A DNA stretch of 64,000 nucleotides from Desulfothermus sp964427155 (GTDB lineage: Bacteria > Desulfobacterota > Desulfovibrionia > Desulfovibrionales > Desulfothermaceae): positions 193,240-257,239 of the forward strand of contig CAYRSC010000004.1 of the NCBI GenBank assembly GCA_964427155.1, read 5' to 3'. The notes beneath the pieces were generated by a model. The model did no database searches. It saw nothing but the letters and a program-made list of their open reading frames with translations, and was not told where the DNA came from. Shown here in pieces: positions 27,027-36,187 of the stretch. A program made the translations under genes and the position numbers. Positions within the stretch are counted from its first letter, which is position 1, and the number at the start of each line of letters is the position of its first letter.

Positions 27027-27140
27027 AACCCCATCTCCTCATACTTAAAATTAATGGGACCATACCCTTTCCATTAATAGAGATTTTAGAAACATTTAGG
27101 TTGAACCAAGGCCCTCTATAAGTCAAGAAAAATATCCCTT

Positions 27141-27971
27141 TTACATGGAACGCAAGATGCCCTCCACCAGCTTTAACATCTCCCCTACACCCTTCCTTGC
27201 CTCATGGACCACATCTTCAAAAGAGGTCTCCTCCATACAATCGGGAAGATTTTTATTGGTGAGACAAGAAAGACCCAGTACCTTTATCCCCATATGTCGG
27301 GCGGCAATGACCTCCATAACTGTGGACATCCCCACGGCATCTGCCCCCCACATCCTAAAGGCCCTGGTCTCAGCCGGGGTCTCCAGGGAAGGGCCAAGCA
27401 CCCCTATATACACCCCCTTTTCCAGGGCTATACCCAGAGAAAGGGCGCAATCTTGAGCAAGTTTTATAAGACCAGGGTCATAGGGTCTGCTCATGTCTGG
27501 AAACCTCTCACCTAGCTCCTCTATGTTCTCCCCCACAAGGGGATTTCTACCTGTAAAGTTTATGTGGTCTGTGATAACCATAACCCTACCCTTCTCAAAA
27601 AGGGGATTTATGGCACCTGCGGCATTTGTAATTATCAGGGTAGAACATCCCAGAAGTCCTGCAAGTCTTACCCCAAAACACACATCAAAGGGAGAATATC
27701 CCTCATATAGGTGTACCCGTCCTTGAAACACCAGCACCTCTCTCTTCCCAAACACACCCCCAAGGACCCTACCCCGGTGAGTCTCCACGGTAGATAGAGG
27801 GAAATGGGGGATCTGTGCATATTCCATTTCCCACACAAGGTCCATGAAGGAGGTCATATCCCCCAATCCTGTCCCCAGCACCAAGGCTATGGAAGGGGAA
27901 AAACCCGGAGGCATGGCCTTTTGCACAAAATCCCTTGCCTCTTTTAACCTCAAAAATTTTTCCTTTGACAT
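27141..27971 (-). CDS. purine nucleoside phosphorylase
   Basis: Trimeric-type PNP (PunA/DeoD2 class) that phosphorolyses purine nucleosides in salvage. The phosphate-binding GTGLG is near the N terminus, ETHRGRV, INAAGAINPLFEKG-like (ITNAAGAIN), GPSLETPAE and the catalytic region SCLTNKN are visible. I start at MSKEKFLRL (276 residues), preceded by AAAGGAGAGGTTT. An alternative ATG 45 bp upstream with a weaker site is possible. It is read divergently from motA. Confidence 0.93.
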   Translation of the reverse strand: MSKEKFLRLKEARDFVQKAMPPGFSPSIALVLGTGLGDMTSFMDLVWEMEYAQIPHFPLSTVETHRGRVLGGVFGKREVLVFQGRVHLYEGYSPFDVCFGVRLAGLLGCSTLIITNAAGAINPLFEKGRVMVITDHINFTGRNPLVGENIEELGERFPDMSRPYDPGLIKLAQDCALSLGIALEKGVYIGVLGPSLETPAETRAFRMWGADAVGMSTVMEVIAARHMGIKVLGLSCLTNKNLPDCMEETSFEDVVHEARKGVGEMLKLVEGILRSM

Positions 27972-28061
27972 AAACCTCTCTCCTTTACTATCCTCTGGGA
28001 AACCGATGTCACACATTTCCTCTTTACTTAAATAACCCCGGGCAGGTATACATCTAAAGCC

Positions 28062-28823
28062 ATGGACATTGCAACCCTATTTGGTATTATTGTAGGTTTT
28101 GCCCTCCTCATTGCCGCCATTGTCCTGGGGGGAAATTATAATATCTTCCTGAATATTCCAGGCCTTATGATCGTCATAGGAGGTACTTTTTCCGCTGCCT
28201 GTATCAACTTCCCTTTATCAGACATCTATAACAGTTTTGTGGCGGCATTTAAAATCTTCGTCACCAAAAAACTAAAGGCAAACGAGGTGGTAAATCTAAT
28301 GGTAAAGATCGCTGATATATCCAGAAGAGAGGGGCTCCTTGCCCTTGAACACATAGAAACCGACAACAATATCCTCAAAAAGACGTGCCAGCTCATTGCT
28401 GACAACGCAGACACAGACCTCATTCAGGAAACCTTAATGATTGAGATCACCTCCATGAAACAGAGACATTTTATCACCCAGGAGGTATTTAAAAAGATGG
28501 GAAGTTATGCACCTGCCTTTGGTATGGTAGGCACACTCATAGGCCTGGTGCAGATGCTCTCTTCCCTCAAGGATCCAGATGCCATAGGTCCTGCAATGGC
28601 GGTGGCTATACTCACCACTTTCTATGGCAGTGTCCTCTCAAACCTGGTCTTCCTTCCCATAGCAGGCAAACTAAAGAGCAGGACCACAGAGGAGGTGCTT
28701 CATCTCCAGATAATATTTGAAGGGGCAAAGTGCATCCTTCAGAATAACAACCCAAGATTTGTGTACGAAAAACTCTCCTCCTTTGTACCCCCAAAGGAGA
28801 GAAGATATGAGCGAAGACATTAA
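28062..28823 (+). CDS. motA: flagellar motor stator protein MotA
   Basis: Ion-conducting stator subunit in the inner membrane. It is 253 residues with four helices: two at the N terminus, then a cytoplasmic domain at about 60-150 and two at the end (FGMVGTLIGLVQML and AVAILTTFYGSVLSNLVF). It resembles the MotA/PomA/MotP group; proton or sodium coupling cannot be assigned by eye. The gene lacks a strong ribosome-binding site, and a TTTACT-17-GTATAC promoter candidate ends only about 10 bp before the ATG, so it could be nearly leaderless. Followed with overlap by motB. Confidence 0.93.
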   Translation: MDIATLFGIIVGFALLIAAIVLGGNYNIFLNIPGLMIVIGGTFSAACINFPLSDIYNSFVAAFKIFVTKKLKANEVVNLMVKIADISRREGLLALEHIETDNNILKKTCQLIADNADTDLIQETLMIEITSMKQRHFITQEVFKKMGSYAPAFGMVGTLIGLVQMLSSLKDPDAIGPAMAVAILTTFYGSVLSNLVFLPIAGKLKSRTTEEVLHLQIIFEGAKCILQNNNPRFVYEKLSSFVPPKERRYERRH

Positions 28824-29559
28824 ACTGGATATTCAGAGGCTAACAGATCCCTTTGAAGAGGAAGAGGAAGGGGAATCCTGGCTCCAGACCTTTGCGGACC
28901 TGAGCATGTTGCTCCTCACCTTCTTTATCCTTTTATATTCCTTCTCTTCTCTGGATCAGCGTATCTTCAGATCTTATATCCTCTCAGTAAAACGAGCACT
29001 TGGGGCAAAGGCAAACAATGAAATGGGGATGAATGTCAAATTTACCAAGGAACAGGGGATATTTCTAAAGCAGGCCCAGCTAATCAAACAGATAATGGAA
29101 GAGCAGAGTAAGGTATTTTCAGATTTTAATTTTTATTATAACTCCAGGGGAATAGAAGGAGTAATAGGGGCCAGATTTGACAAGGGCAAGGTAATAATAG
29201 ACCTTGCTGGGGATGTGCTTTTTCCCCCGGGGCAGGTAACCCTAACTCCAAAGGGCAAAAGGGTGCTTAGACAACTAAAGGACTTTTTGATAATGCATCC
29301 AGAGGAGACCATAAACATAATAGGTCATACAGATGATGTCCCTCCTCCTCCCAACTCCAGATTTAAAGACAACTGGGAGATATCGGCCCTCAGGGCCATA
29401 AATGTACTGAGGTATCTCACCAAACTGGGGATAAATCCTGACAGGATGACTGCCACGGGACTTGCAGACACAAAACCCCTGGTCCCCAACACCTCTCCTG
29501 AAAACAGACAAAAAAATAGGAGGGTAGAAATCGTTTTGGAGAGGAATTTCTATGAGTGA
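28807..29559 (+). CDS. motB: flagellar motor stator protein MotB
   Basis: Peptidoglycan-anchored stator subunit. I start at MSEDIKLDIQ, where AAAGGAGAGAAGAT precedes the ATG, giving 250 residues and a 17-bp overlap with motA. The single membrane helix (about 34-52) begins with the ion-binding Asp in FADLSMLLLTFF. The OmpA-like domain (about 130-245) has NIIGHTDD and the closing NRRVEIVLE. No flagellar structural gene lies in the window. Confidence 0.94.
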   Translation: MSEDIKLDIQRLTDPFEEEEEGESWLQTFADLSMLLLTFFILLYSFSSLDQRIFRSYILSVKRALGAKANNEMGMNVKFTKEQGIFLKQAQLIKQIMEEQSKVFSDFNFYYNSRGIEGVIGARFDKGKVIIDLAGDVLFPPGQVTLTPKGKRVLRQLKDFLIMHPEETINIIGHTDDVPPPPNSRFKDNWEISALRAINVLRYLTKLGINPDRMTATGLADTKPLVPNTSPENRQKNRRVEIVLERNFYE

Positions 29560-29938
29560 TTTTCTTACTCCCAGGGAATGCAATATCCGCTTTAAAGGAA
29601 AGATGGGGTCACGCAGGTGTGTGCGGGTATCTCATCCTTCGCTGAAGGTGAGACTCTCCTCAGGGGAAGAATTCCCTGTAAAGGACCTCAACACCTATGG
29701 AGTTGCCTTTAAATACAAGGGAAGTGAATATTTACCAGGAGAGGTCCTCACCCTGTCAGTATACTTTAAAGATAGAGAAGTCCTAAAGGATTGGAGGGCA
29801 AAGGTGAAACGCCTTGCAGGAGATGCCCTGTGTTGTGAATTTATGGACCTTGGGAGAAGAGAAGAATATACCCTGGATGCACTTATTGTGGAGATCCAGA
29901 AAGAAGAAATAAAAAAGAGAAAACAAAAGGAGGAATAG
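29552..29938 (+). CDS. PilZ-domain protein downstream of motAB
   Basis: A 128-residue PilZ protein. RRCVR (RxxxR) is at about residues 21-25 and the second motif is DLNTYG, with Asn where Ser is usual. The lysine-rich C-terminal helix is short. It overlaps motB by 8 bp and is followed directly by ssb. By analogy with YcgR and MotI, a PilZ protein made with the stator may slow or disengage the motor when cyclic-di-GMP is high; this is inference from position. Confidence 0.78.
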   Translation: MSDFLTPRECNIRFKGKMGSRRCVRVSHPSLKVRLSSGEEFPVKDLNTYGVAFKYKGSEYLPGEVLTLSVYFKDREVLKDWRAKVKRLAGDALCCEFMDLGRREEYTLDALIVEIQKEEIKKRKQKEE

Positions 29939-30406
29939 ATGGCAGGTAGCTATAACAAGGTAATACTTATTGGAAGGCTAGGAAGGGATCCTGAACTCAA
30001 ATATACCCCTTCGGGCACACCTGTGGCAAATTTCCCTCTGGCAACAAGTGAGGTATATGTGGACAGGGAGGGAAACCGGCAGGAAAAGACTGAATGGCAC
30101 AGGATAGTTGTATGGAGCAAGCAGGCAGAAAGCGTGGCAAATTATCTGAGCAAGGGCAGGCTTGCGCTGGTGGAGGGTTCTCTTCAGACAAGAAAGTGGA
30201 CAGATGCGCAGGGGCAGGAGAGATATACCACAGAGATAAGGGCCCAGCGGGTGGTCTTCCTGGATTCCCAGGGGACTGCGGTAGGTTCTGAAGAGGTGCT
30301 CTCCTCCCCCAAATCCAATCCCACAGACCCCTTTAATGTAAATGAGGAAGATTTGGGTCCTGCCTTCCCATCTGAAGCAAGTGGAATGGATGAAGCTCCC
30401 TTTTAG
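29939..30406 (+). CDS. ssb: single-stranded DNA-binding protein
   Basis: OB-fold SSB of 155 residues. SYNKVILIGRLGRDPELKYTPSG at the N terminus (shown in part as IGRLGRDPE), TEWHRIVVW and the acidic C-terminal tip EAPF, which recruits partner proteins, are present. AGGAGGAATAG precedes the ATG. It abuts the PilZ gene with no gap, so it is probably co-transcribed with motAB, an unusual setting for ssb. Confidence 0.96.
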   Translation: MAGSYNKVILIGRLGRDPELKYTPSGTPVANFPLATSEVYVDREGNRQEKTEWHRIVVWSKQAESVANYLSKGRLALVEGSLQTRKWTDAQGQERYTTEIRAQRVVFLDSQGTAVGSEEVLSSPKSNPTDPFNVNEEDLGPAFPSEASGMDEAPF

Positions 30407-30410
30407 GGAC

Positions 30411-33062
30411 CTATCCCCTCTTAAGGGAGGTGGCTATGGACATTATTTCATTTGGATCCAGGATGAGAATGACCCGGCCATCTCCCAGGATAGTGGCACC
30501 AGCAAATCCATGAATATCTCCCAGATATTCTCCCATAGACTTTATTACTATCTCCTGCCGATGGAGTAGGGTATCTACGATTAGACCGATCTTACGCTCA
30601 TTTACTGAAATAATAACCAGGGGTAGAATGTCCCTATCCTTTTTACCATTACACACCCCCAGGATCTCTCCAAGCTCTACCAGACCAACCACTTCTCCCC
30701 GAAGGGTGGTGGTCTTTCTCTTATTTACCTCATATATCTTTGAGGCAGGGATCTTTGTGGTCTCGGAGACGGCATCCAAGGGGATAGCATAAGTATGTTT
30801 TCCCACGTCCACCAACAGGGCCTCAATAATGGCAAGGGTAAGGGGCAGAGAAAGGGTAAATTTGGTGCCCTTTCCCAGTTCTGTATGCACAAATACATTC
30901 CCATTGAGATTTTTTATATTATTTCTCACCACATCCATCCCCACTCCCCTCCCCGAGACATCTGTTACCTTTTCTGCAGTGGAAAATCCTGGCGCAAAGA
31001 TAAGGTCTATTGCCTCTCTCTCATCCATCTTCTCGGCCTCCTGGGGAGTGATTATCCCCTTCTCAATGGCCTTTTTCTTGACCTTCTCCGCATCAATGCC
31101 GCGCCCATCGTCCTCCACCTCTATTATCACAGAATTTCCCTCATGAAAGGCCCTAAGCCATATCTTACCCACCTCAGGTTTTCCAGCCGCCCTCCTCTCC
31201 TCAGGGGTCTCCTGACCATGATCCACTGCATTACGAATAAGATGAAGCAACGGGTCTCCAACCACCTCCACCACACTCTTATCCAGTTCTGTCTCCTCTC
31301 CCTCAATGATCAGGTCTATCTTCTTTCCACTCTTCCTGCTTAGATCCCTCACCAGACGTGGAAAACGGGAAAAAACCGTCTTTATGGGCATCATTCTCAC
31401 CTGCATAATAGTATCCTGAAGGTCATCGGATATCCTTCCCAGGGCATCAGTGGTCTCATAGAAAAATTGTATCATCTCGGAGATATCCTTTCCCTCTTCC
31501 AGTTGCTTGGTGAGGAGTACAAATCGGTTACGGTTAATAATAAGCTCTCCAATGAGATTCATTAGGTGATCCAGTTTCTCGTGATCCACGCGTATGGTTG
31601 AAGAGGTCTTTATTCTATCACTCTTTTTGACCTTCTTATCACCCTTTTTCACCTCTATCTTCTGGGGCTTAGGGGAGGAAGGAGGCGCCTTTTTGGGTTC
31701 AGGGGCAGCAGGGGAAGAAGGGGGGGCTTTCTCTTCAGAAGGTGACTCTGGTTTCTTCTCCTCTTCAGAGGGGGGAGCAGACACAGCGGCCTTTTCCATC
31801 CTCTCTATTTCCTTACGAATCATCTCCTCCAATATTTCCGCTTCCTGCCTCAAGATAGAGACCAGGGTATCAAAACCAGAGTCCATATTTCTACCCTGAT
31901 CCACCAATGTGGCAGTCCGGGCGGCATACTCTGCCACCTCTCCCAGCTCCATATATTCAGAGGCGTTCTTTAAGGACTGAAACGCACGATAGAGTCCATC
32001 TATGTACTCCTTATTCTCAGGGTCCTTTTCCAGGGTCTCCAGGGCAAGGTATATATTTTCAAATTGCTGTTTTACTGTCTCCTTAAATACCTTTAAATCC
32101 TCATCATCAACGGGTTCACTTATCTCTCCCCCCTTTTCTTCTCCTTTCTCTTCCCCCTCAGATGCCGAGGTAGCCTCCTGCGGGGGAGCTTTCACCTCTT
32201 CCCCTGTCAACCTCTTCAAAGAATTTTCAAGGTCTAAAATCAATGAAGAGATATCTGGGGGGGTGACATAGCCTGATTCTGGATCTATGGCTGAGACCAT
32301 CTCTTCCATTACATCAATCGTCTTGAGTAAGAGGTCCAGTATATCCGGAGGGATATTTTCTTTATTCTGACGGAAATAATTTAAAAGGCTCTCTGCCCTG
32401 TGACTCAGCTCATAAAATTCCTTATACCCAATAAGTCCACTGTTTCCCTTTAGATTATGAAAATAGCGAAAGATATCCTGGATTATCTCCTGACTACGCT
32501 CTGGCTCCTTTTCCATATCAATTAGGAGCTTATTTAGATTTTCAATATTATCCTCTGCCTCTTCCAGGAAGTCAGAGAGATGTTCTGGACTATTGATGGT
32601 GAGCAAATACGTCTTTTCCTCTACCTCCTCTATATCCTCCTCAGAAGAAGAAGGGGAGGAGATCTCACCAGATGGTTTTTCTCCAGCGAGAAGGCTATCA
32701 ATGGTGTCAATAATAGTATCTATGGGCACATCTCCTTCATCTCCCTCTTCCTCAAGATTATCTAGCATCTGACGAAGTGCATCAGTGGCCATGAGGATCA
32801 CATCCATTATCTCAGGGGTATTTTTTATATTACCCTTCCTCATCTCATCCAGGATATTCTCTGCCTTATGGGCCACCCGATTCATCTTATTCAAGCCCAA
32901 AAAGCCAGAAGCCCCTTTTAAGGAATGCATGGGTCTAAATATCTCATCTATTATGCTGAGATCGTCTGGATTCTTTTCCAGTTCCAGAAGATTTGGCTCT
33001 ATGGTTTCCAGATGTTCCCTGGCTTCAGTAATAAAATCCAGCAATACTTCCTGATCCATCAT
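30411..33062 (-). CDS. cheA: chemotaxis histidine kinase CheA with three Hpt modules
   Basis: An 883-residue CheA. Hpt1 (1-110) has the phospho-acceptor His46 in MHSLKGASG. Hpt2 (about 150-255) has His202 in FHNLKGNSG. A third Hpt-like module (about 320-425) reads FQSLKNASEY, with Gln for His. A Pro/Lys-rich linker (425-480) precedes the dimerisation domain (about 485-555). The HATPase domain has N-box HLIRNAVDHG at 607-616 and G1 DDGRGID at 651-657. A CheW-like domain fills 735-880. I see no separate P2 CheY-docking domain. It is the last gene of the chemosensory operon, convergent with ssb at a 4-bp gap. Confidence 0.95.
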   Translation of the reverse strand: MMDQEVLLDFITEAREHLETIEPNLLELEKNPDDLSIIDEIFRPMHSLKGASGFLGLNKMNRVAHKAENILDEMRKGNIKNTPEIMDVILMATDALRQMLDNLEEEGDEGDVPIDTIIDTIDSLLAGEKPSGEISSPSSSEEDIEEVEEKTYLLTINSPEHLSDFLEEAEDNIENLNKLLIDMEKEPERSQEIIQDIFRYFHNLKGNSGLIGYKEFYELSHRAESLLNYFRQNKENIPPDILDLLLKTIDVMEEMVSAIDPESGYVTPPDISSLILDLENSLKRLTGEEVKAPPQEATSASEGEEKGEEKGGEISEPVDDEDLKVFKETVKQQFENIYLALETLEKDPENKEYIDGLYRAFQSLKNASEYMELGEVAEYAARTATLVDQGRNMDSGFDTLVSILRQEAEILEEMIRKEIERMEKAAVSAPPSEEEKKPESPSEEKAPPSSPAAPEPKKAPPSSPKPQKIEVKKGDKKVKKSDRIKTSSTIRVDHEKLDHLMNLIGELIINRNRFVLLTKQLEEGKDISEMIQFFYETTDALGRISDDLQDTIMQVRMMPIKTVFSRFPRLVRDLSRKSGKKIDLIIEGEETELDKSVVEVVGDPLLHLIRNAVDHGQETPEERRAAGKPEVGKIWLRAFHEGNSVIIEVEDDGRGIDAEKVKKKAIEKGIITPQEAEKMDEREAIDLIFAPGFSTAEKVTDVSGRGVGMDVVRNNIKNLNGNVFVHTELGKGTKFTLSLPLTLAIIEALLVDVGKHTYAIPLDAVSETTKIPASKIYEVNKRKTTTLRGEVVGLVELGEILGVCNGKKDRDILPLVIISVNERKIGLIVDTLLHRQEIVIKSMGEYLGDIHGFAGATILGDGRVILILDPNEIMSIATSLKRG

Positions 33063-33087
33063 GGCCTATGTCCCCTCTCCTTTTATT

Positions 33088-33465
33088 TTACTTTTTTCCA
33101 AGTAGCATCTGTACATTCTTAAGAAGTTTATTAGGTTGGGCAGGCTTTACCATATATATATCTGCCCCCACTTTAAGCCCCGCCTGAATATCCTTGTCTT
33201 CCCCTTCAGTACTCAAGATGATTATAGGCAGGTCCTTAAAGACCTCCTGTTCTCTGACGTTCTTTATAAAGGTAAGTCCATCCATCCTGGGCATATTTAC
33301 ATCACATATAATAAGACACACATCAGGATTGGAATATAATTTTTCAAGGCCATCTAATCCATCTTCTGCAGTTATGACCTTAAAGCCCGCCTTTTTTATA
33401 ACAAAGGAAACCAGGTTCCTCACTGTCTTTGAATCGTCCACTATTAAAATTACCCTTTCCTTCAT
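33088..33465 (-). CDS. cheY: CheY-like response regulator
   Basis: A 125-residue single receiver domain. It has the acidic pair VDDS, phospho-acceptor Asp in IICDVNMPRMDG, a Ser/Thr in ILSTEGEDK and Lys in MVKPAQ. The start is the ATG at 33465. It lies between cheW and cheA in the same operon, so CheA is the likely phosphodonor. The output (motor, pilus or other) cannot be read from the sequence. Confidence 0.93.
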   Translation of the reverse strand: MKERVILIVDDSKTVRNLVSFVIKKAGFKVITAEDGLDGLEKLYSNPDVCLIICDVNMPRMDGLTFIKNVREQEVFKDLPIIILSTEGEDKDIQAGLKVGADIYMVKPAQPNKLLKNVQMLLGKK

Positions 33466-33480
33466 AGGCAACCTGCTTTG

Positions 33481-34119
33481 TTAAAATTTCAATATCCTGT
33501 TTACTAACCTGGTGAGATCCACTATTCCCACCAGCCTATCCCCCACCTTTATAAGTCCAATAATAATATCACTTGCTCCTATGTGAATCTCTATATTCCA
33601 TTCTATATCCTTCTGGGGGACCTTGTGCATATTGGTTATTCGCTCTACCATAATCCCAACCCTAAAGTCATGAAAATTACATACCACAACAAAACGGTAT
33701 TTATCAATATCAGATATCTCTGTCCCCAGCATGGAAGAAATATCTAGCAAGGGGACTATCCTGTTTCTCAGGTTTATAACACCCACCATAAAGTCAGGAG
33801 AAGAAGGAAGCTGGGTATAGGGGACCTTTTTTATCACCTCCTGCACCTCATGGATGGGAATGGCTATCTCTTGATCCCCAATGGCAAAGCCCACAAACTG
33901 TACCTCTGAAAGGGAACGGATATCTATCTGGGCACCAGGTTTAACATCTCCCCCACCCAGTTTTTGGCCCTCCACAGAGATAGCGGGAGGGATATTCTCT
34001 TCTCCCAAATACTTTTTGATAAAATCAAGCTCATAAGTACTATACACTCCTTCCCTTTCTCCTTCCTCGGGAAGGATAACGTGTTCTTTTAAATACTCTT
34101 CAGGAGTCTTCATGTTCAT
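33481..34119 (-). CDS. cheW: CheW-domain adaptor with N-terminal extension
   Basis: A 212-residue protein. A CheW domain occupies about 72-208 (FVGFAIGDQEIAIPI, GVINLRNRIVPLLD, GLIKVGDRLVGIVDL). The first 70 residues are an extra hydrophilic segment (STYELDFIKKYLG) not present in E. coli CheW. The gene overlaps the ParA ATPase by 20 bp. ParP-type proteins in vibrios have an extended CheW-like partner for ParC, so the extension could contact the ParA here; this is inference. Confidence 0.9.
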   Translation of the reverse strand: MNMKTPEEYLKEHVILPEEGEREGVYSTYELDFIKKYLGEENIPPAISVEGQKLGGGDVKPGAQIDIRSLSEVQFVGFAIGDQEIAIPIHEVQEVIKKVPYTQLPSSPDFMVGVINLRNRIVPLLDISSMLGTEISDIDKYRFVVVCNFHDFRVGIMVERITNMHKVPQKDIEWNIEIHIGASDIIIGLIKVGDRLVGIVDLTRLVNRILKF

Positions 34120-34894
34120 GGTCTATTATCTCTCTGGCTAATTCTAAATATTGTTTAGCTCCCCTACTGGCTGGAGCAAGGTTATAGATTATCTCACCCC
34201 TTGCACTGGCCTCCCTGAACTTGGTATCTATACCTATTATCGTCTTAAAAAAACGGTCCTTTAGATTCTCTCTAAGGACCTCCACTACCCTCCTGCATGC
34301 CCCCACCCTGCGATCAAACATGGTGGCAAGGGCCTTATAGGATAGGGGGTGAGGTAATACCTTATTCAACATCCTAATGGTGTCAAAAGTCAACCTCAAT
34401 CCGTGCAGTGCCAGAAATTCCGCTTGAATAGGTATCACTGTAAGGGTGGAAGCCACCAAGGCATTCACCAGAATGACTCCAAAACTAGGGGGACAGTCCA
34501 GGATAATATATTCATAATCTCCATCCAGCATGGAGAGGACCCTCTTTAATATCCTGCCCTTACCCACCCTATCCTTTAATTCTGCCTCTACCACAGAAAG
34601 TTTTATTGACCCAGGGATAAAATCAAAAAAGTGTCGTTTGTTTCTCTGGATAAGCCCATGGAGATCTTCCCGCGAAGGACTTTCTTTGAGGAATATATCT
34701 ACCACACTCTCGTGGATGGTCTCAGGATAATAAGCAAGATGAATGGTGGCAGAGGCATGGGGGTCCAGATCTATCACCAGGGTCTTCTTCTTTAGAATAA
34801 CCAATGCCGCCCCCAGGGTAAGGGCAGTGGTGGTCTTTCCCACCCCTCCCTTTTGATTGGCAATGGCAATAACCCTGGGCTCGTAACTGGACAT
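34100..34894 (-). CDS. ParA/MinD-family ATPase of chemosensory operon
   Basis: A 264-residue deviant-Walker ATPase with NQKGGVGKTT at residues about 12-21, DLDPHASAT and the DCPPSFG Walker B. No ParB gene or parS-like sites accompany it. Lying between a PilZ gene and cheW (20-bp overlap), it matches ParC/PpfA-type proteins that position chemoreceptor arrays. The role is inferred from gene context. Confidence 0.9.
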   Translation of the reverse strand: MSSYEPRVIAIANQKGGVGKTTTALTLGAALVILKKKTLVIDLDPHASATIHLAYYPETIHESVVDIFLKESPSREDLHGLIQRNKRHFFDFIPGSIKLSVVEAELKDRVGKGRILKRVLSMLDGDYEYIILDCPPSFGVILVNALVASTLTVIPIQAEFLALHGLRLTFDTIRMLNKVLPHPLSYKALATMFDRRVGACRRVVEVLRENLKDRFFKTIIGIDTKFREASARGEIIYNLAPASRGAKQYLELAREIIDHEHEDS

Positions 34895-35284
34895 TTATTT
34901 GCTCAATTCCCTCATTAATAAATTATAAAGGGCCTTCCAGTCATCCTCATATACATTTAAGAATTTAACTCCCACTCTATATCCTCCAAACCCCCTCTCT
35001 ACCCTCACCACCTCTGCCACTGCAATGAGAGATTGATTCACAGAACTTTCAAACACCTTAAAAAAACTGGGATGATATCTGTGTAATCCTGGAACATAAA
35101 GGGTAAGTTGCAATTTATCTCCCACGGAAAAGGGCTCTGAGATCTCCAACAACAATCCCCCAGGACTTATGTTCAAACACCTGGAGGAGATCATCCTCTG
35201 ACTCTTTATGGGAAAGACGAACCTCCTTACCTCTACCTTTAACTCCTTATTTAATCTCTGATACTCTCTCCTGTCCCTCTCCAC
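34895..35284 (-). CDS. PilZ-domain protein in chemosensory operon
   Basis: A 129-residue PilZ protein with both motifs close to canonical: RREYQR near the N terminus and NISPGG (N-x-S-x-x-G) near residue 46. I use GTG at 35284, one base after the cheR stop, with an AGGGGG site in front. In-frame sequence further upstream overlaps cheR and lacks homology. It links cyclic-di-GMP to this Che operon. Confidence 0.8.
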   Translation of the reverse strand: MERDRREYQRLNKELKVEVRRFVFPIKSQRMISSRCLNISPGGLLLEISEPFSVGDKLQLTLYVPGLHRYHPSFFKVFESSVNQSLIAVAEVVRVERGFGGYRVGVKFLNVYEDDWKALYNLLMRELSK

Positions 35285-35285
35285 A

Positions 35286-36158
35286 CTATTCCCCCTTTTT
35301 ATACACAATGGTACCTGGGTAATATTTTGGAGTAAAGGCCCTGGATAAATTATGTAATGATTCTGAATGGCCCAAAAAGAGATAACCCCCATCTAACAGA
35401 TTATCATATATAAGATTTATTACCTTTTTCTTTGCTTCTTCATCAAAGTATATTATTACGTTGCGACAAAAAACCACATGGGACTTTTCAATCTGTTTTA
35501 CCTGAAACCTGTCAATAAGATTTATATGGCGAAAAGAGACTATTTTTTTGAGAAAGGGCCTTACCTGATATTTGCCTTCCCCTATCTTATTAAAATACTT
35601 TGCCTTAAGGTGGGGAGGCGTGAGACGCAAGGAATACTCCCCATATATACCCCTTTCAGCCGCTCGCAATACATCCATGGAGATATCATTGCCCGTTATC
35701 TTTATATTCCACCTGGAGATCTCTGTCTTTAAGACCTCGTGAAGAATAATAGCCAAGGTATATGGCTCTTCCCCAGTGGAACATCCTGCAGACCACAGCC
35801 TTAGTTTCCTGGAGGTCCTGGAGCGCTCTATGACCTCTGGGAGTATCTTATTCTGAAATACCTCCAGTTGTGGTGGATTCCTGAAAAAACAGGTCTCATT
35901 GGTGGTAATGACAGAATATAGTTTCTCTAATTCCTTTTTTCGCTCAGGGTCATACTTTAAAAAATAATAATACTCACTAAAGGAATTGAGTCCCAGGGTC
36001 TTTAACCTGTTGGTAAGCCGTGTCTCCAGAAGATATTTACGGTTGTCGGCAATATATATCCCTGTCTGCTGATAGATAAAATCCCTAAGGAGCACAAATT
36101 CCTCATCCGTTATCCTAAAATCCCTTTTCAATGTTGTAGTCTTGGTTAGCAAGCCCAT
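35286..36158 (-). CDS. cheR: chemotaxis protein methyltransferase CheR
   Basis: SAM-dependent methyltransferase for receptor glutamates, 290 residues. The N-terminal helical domain (about 15-85) with TTNETCFFR is followed by the SAM-binding WSAGCSTGEEPYTLA motif and CRNVIIYF. It sits between the HEAT-repeat gene and the PilZ gene, in the same direction as cheB. Confidence 0.95.
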   Translation of the reverse strand: MGLLTKTTTLKRDFRITDEEFVLLRDFIYQQTGIYIADNRKYLLETRLTNRLKTLGLNSFSEYYYFLKYDPERKKELEKLYSVITTNETCFFRNPPQLEVFQNKILPEVIERSRTSRKLRLWSAGCSTGEEPYTLAIILHEVLKTEISRWNIKITGNDISMDVLRAAERGIYGEYSLRLTPPHLKAKYFNKIGEGKYQVRPFLKKIVSFRHINLIDRFQVKQIEKSHVVFCRNVIIYFDEEAKKKVINLIYDNLLDGGYLFLGHSESLHNLSRAFTPKYYPGTIVYKKGE

Positions 36159-36187
36159 AACACCCTTATCCTGAATTAAAAATAACT

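Noticed and set aside
27027..27140. T-box or other riboswitch upstream of ileS
   Set aside because: The gap is about 110 bp and lacks a T-box sequence, specifier hairpin or terminator/antiterminator pair.
34100..34894. Chromosome partition ParA with nearby replication origin
   Set aside because: No ParB gene, parS-like palindromes, dnaA or DnaA boxes are seen. The gene overlaps cheW and belongs to the che operon.
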